A stretch of DNA of 64,000 nt from assembly GCA_023374025.1 (NCBI GenBank), contig SIJG01000013.1:588846-652845 (forward strand), read 5' to 3'. This DNA is from Heterodera schachtii. Lineage: Eukaryota > Nematoda > Chromadorea > Rhabditida > Heteroderidae. The position numbers and the translations under genes were made by a program. The notes beneath the pieces were generated by a model, which ran no database searches, had not been told where the DNA came from, and saw only the letters and a program-made list of their open reading frames with translations. Each line of letters begins with the position of its first letter. Positions within the stretch are counted from its first letter, which is position 1. Positions 62,289 to 64,000 of the stretch are shown piece by piece.

Positions 62289-62891
62289 AATTAAAGTTAA
62301 AATTAAAAAATGTGGTGCTTTCGGCTAAATCTCAAAAGTCCAGCTGCACACAAATTTTACGTTTGGCATCTTAAGCAGACTTTTGAAAACACGCGAAAAA
62401 ATATGCAGCATAATTTTTAACACGTCTCAATTACACAATTATTAAAAACCAATTCGTTATTTTAAATACGTATTTATAATAATTCATTTTTAGAAATAAA
62501 TTTAAATTTTGAATTATGATTAGTAAGTAATTTTTAATGCTTTTGTAAATTAATTAAAACTATTGGCTCTCAACTGCTGGTTAAAGCATTTTTTAATTTT
62601 AAATATAATACTTCCGCATTATTTGTAGGTGTTGGAAAACAAAACAGAAAAAAAGACATGCCAAACTTTAGGAAAAAAAAGTGCCAAAAACCTTCGAAAA
62701 AATATTTCTATAATATTTGCACACAGTATAATTGTCTTTTTAAATTTTGTAAAAAGAGAAGACAAGCAAAAAAAATTATTAGAAAATGTATTAGATTGCA
62801 CATAAATTAAATATTGCGAATAAGCAAGTTTTGAAGCAATAGGCTTCACAAGGTATAACAATATTTTATATTAGGTATTATAGATTCATAA
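62289..62891. other. AT-rich spacer
   Basis: A GC-richer stretch just after the LINE tail (62310-62395) is unexplained; the remainder is A/T-rich without features. Confidence 0.55.
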
Positions 62892-63220
62892 CAGGGCTGG
62901 CCGTGATTGAATTTCCAATCACGGAAATCCGTGAGCCGTGATCACGGGGCTTCCAAAAAAATCCGTGAGCCGTGAACCGTGATCACGGCACCCCAAAAAC
63001 CCCGTGATTCCCGTGATCCGTGAGCCGTGATCCGTGATTATAAAAAAAAATTTTCTAATGATTTTTTTTATTTAAATTTATTTTAAAAATCGGAATTTAT
63101 TCGTTGGAAAATTCCCAAAAGATATTTTAAAGAAACCAAACCATATAGGTAAACGTTTTTTTTTGCGGTGTGCTTTTTCCAAAAACTTCGAGTATAGGGG
63201 GCAGAACAGGTGGTGCCAAT

Positions 63221-63404
63221 CAGGGATGGCACGGAATTCCGATTTCCGATTTCCGATTTCCGACACTTTTGGGGTCGGAATTCCAATTTCCGACTTCCGA
63301 AAAATTTTTGGGCCTCGGAAATCCGATTTCCGATTTCCGAAAAATTTTGGACCCCCGGAATTCCGATTTCCGAAAATTTTTGGGGCCTCGGAATGCCATC
63401 CCTG
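63221..63404. mobile_element. nested hAT-like MITE, ATTTCCG family, with 8-bp TSD
   Basis: 184 bp between perfect GTGCCAAT duplications (63213-63220 and 63405-63412). Termini CAGGGATGGCA are inverted. The inside is ATTTCCG/GGAATTCCG iterations with CCAAAAATTTTTC spacers. It inserted into the older element at 62892-63911. Frames across it in several phases come from the short period and are not genes. Confidence 0.93.
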
Positions 63405-63605
63405 GTGCCAATAGGTGACGCCGTGAAATTTTTTTTAATTTTTAATGCGATTTGTTAGCAGATTTTTTCCAAAAATGTCCAATCATTTATTAATTTATGG
63501 GTTTTATGCTGTTTTAAAAAATAACGAAAAATAATTTTAATGTAAAAGAGTTTATTTTTAATTAAATTTCAATTAAACTAATTTTAAAAAATATGAAAAA
63601 TGTAC

Positions 63606-63678
63606 TGTCCCAAAGGGAAACTGAACCCAAGGCAAAACAATGGAAGACAGAAGGCTTAACCACTAGACTAATATATAC
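63606..63678 (-). other. tRNA-like sequence inside hAT-like element
   Basis: The minus strand reads TAGTCTAGTGGTTAAG (A-box-like) and about 26 bases later GGGTTCAGTTTCCC (B-box-like arm). A plausible tRNA remnant captured by the element; the stems are incomplete. Confidence 0.5.
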
Positions 63679-64000
63679 ACAGATATTTGCTTAACAAAAA
63701 AAATTTATTTATTTAATTTTTTCTCAAAAACTTTCTCTCTTCACACCAATTTCCTATTTTCGTCTCAATAAAAATTCCTTATATAAAATGCCAATCACGG
63801 ATCAAAATCACGGAAAAATTGAAAAAATCCGTGAGCCGTGATCCGTGATCACGGCACCCCAAAACCCCCGTGATTCCCGTGATCCGTGATCCGTGATCAC
63901 GGCCAGCCCTGATTCATAATCTTTAACAATCTCTCAAAAATTTAAATAAATAAATATATATTTATTAAATGTATGATTCAAAAAATATAATTTAAACAAT

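Larger units (their letters stand above)
62892..63911. mobile_element. hAT-like element, CCGTGATC family, with 8-bp TSD
   Basis: Terminal inverted repeats CAGGGCTGGCCGTGAT are perfect over 16 bp. The 8-bp duplication ATTCATAA flanks both ends (62884-62891 and 63912-63919). Arrays of CCGTGAT/CCGTGAGCC/CCGTGATCACGG fill about 150 bp at the left and 120 bp at the right. A block with CACGGCACCCCAAAA occurs at both ends in the same orientation. No transposase. It hosts a nested hAT-like element and a tRNA-like segment. Confidence 0.92.

Noticed and set aside
63078..63458. Several overlapping open frames rich in FRFP and SDFR repeats
   Set aside because: They arise from the ATTTCCG iterations of a hAT-like MITE; every phase is open because of the short period.
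1..64000. CRISPR arrays, bacterial operons, rRNA genes
   Set aside because: No regularly spaced repeat-spacer structure and no rRNA-like sequence; composition and elements are eukaryotic.

Overview
The window is eukaryotic, very AT-rich (roughly 80% A+T by eye outside the mobile elements) and contains no host gene that I can recognise with confidence. Everything clearly coding belongs to transposable elements. A nematode is the best guess, possibly a Meloidogyne-like AT-rich plant parasite: the LINE is of the Jockey/CR1 type, the gypsy element has Mag-like double zinc knuckles, TTTTCAG-type 3' splice sites are present, and mariner, hAT and Helitron elements occur together. This is inference from element style, not a species identification.

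Layout. 1-2659: 5'-truncated (by the window edge) LINE with endonuclease and reverse transcriptase, broken by two frameshifts. 5234-10145: Helitron with a Rep/helicase protein split by one frameshift, ending in a clear hairpin plus CTAG 3' terminus. 10146-29689: AT-rich desert with two short hAT-like elements (13233-13900, 17892-18082), one mariner-like palindromic MITE (26227-26685), a tRNA-like sequence, several old dispersed or tandem repeats, and small GC-richer islands, some of them exon-like. 29695-34830: complete Ty3/gypsy LTR retrotransposon on the minus strand with 268-bp LTRs differing at one base, a 5-bp target duplication, PBS, PPT and an uninterrupted 1399-residue Gag-Pol. 34836-57487: more desert with a truncated hAT-like element (36441-37281), a local direct duplication (41095/42091), exon-like islands, a decayed Helitron end and a candidate recursive splice site. 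57488-58060: long palindrome with a tRNA-like core. 59788-60154: second mariner-like MITE. 61776-62288: 3' fragment of the same LINE family as at 1-2659. 62892-63911: hAT-like element with a second hAT-like element nested in it and a tRNA-like segment.

How the parts relate. The non-autonomous hAT-like and mariner-like elements encode no transposase, so they depend on enzymes from elsewhere. The gypsy element is recent and may still be active, although its protease motif reads DPG instead of D(T/S)G. The LINE and Helitron copies are close to coding-competent but frameshifted. The most unusual theme is that each hAT-like family fills its interior with reiterated copies of its own subterminal motif, and that several non-autonomous elements carry tRNA-like Pol III box sequences. 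All coordinates and motifs were read by eye; no alignment or database search was run.
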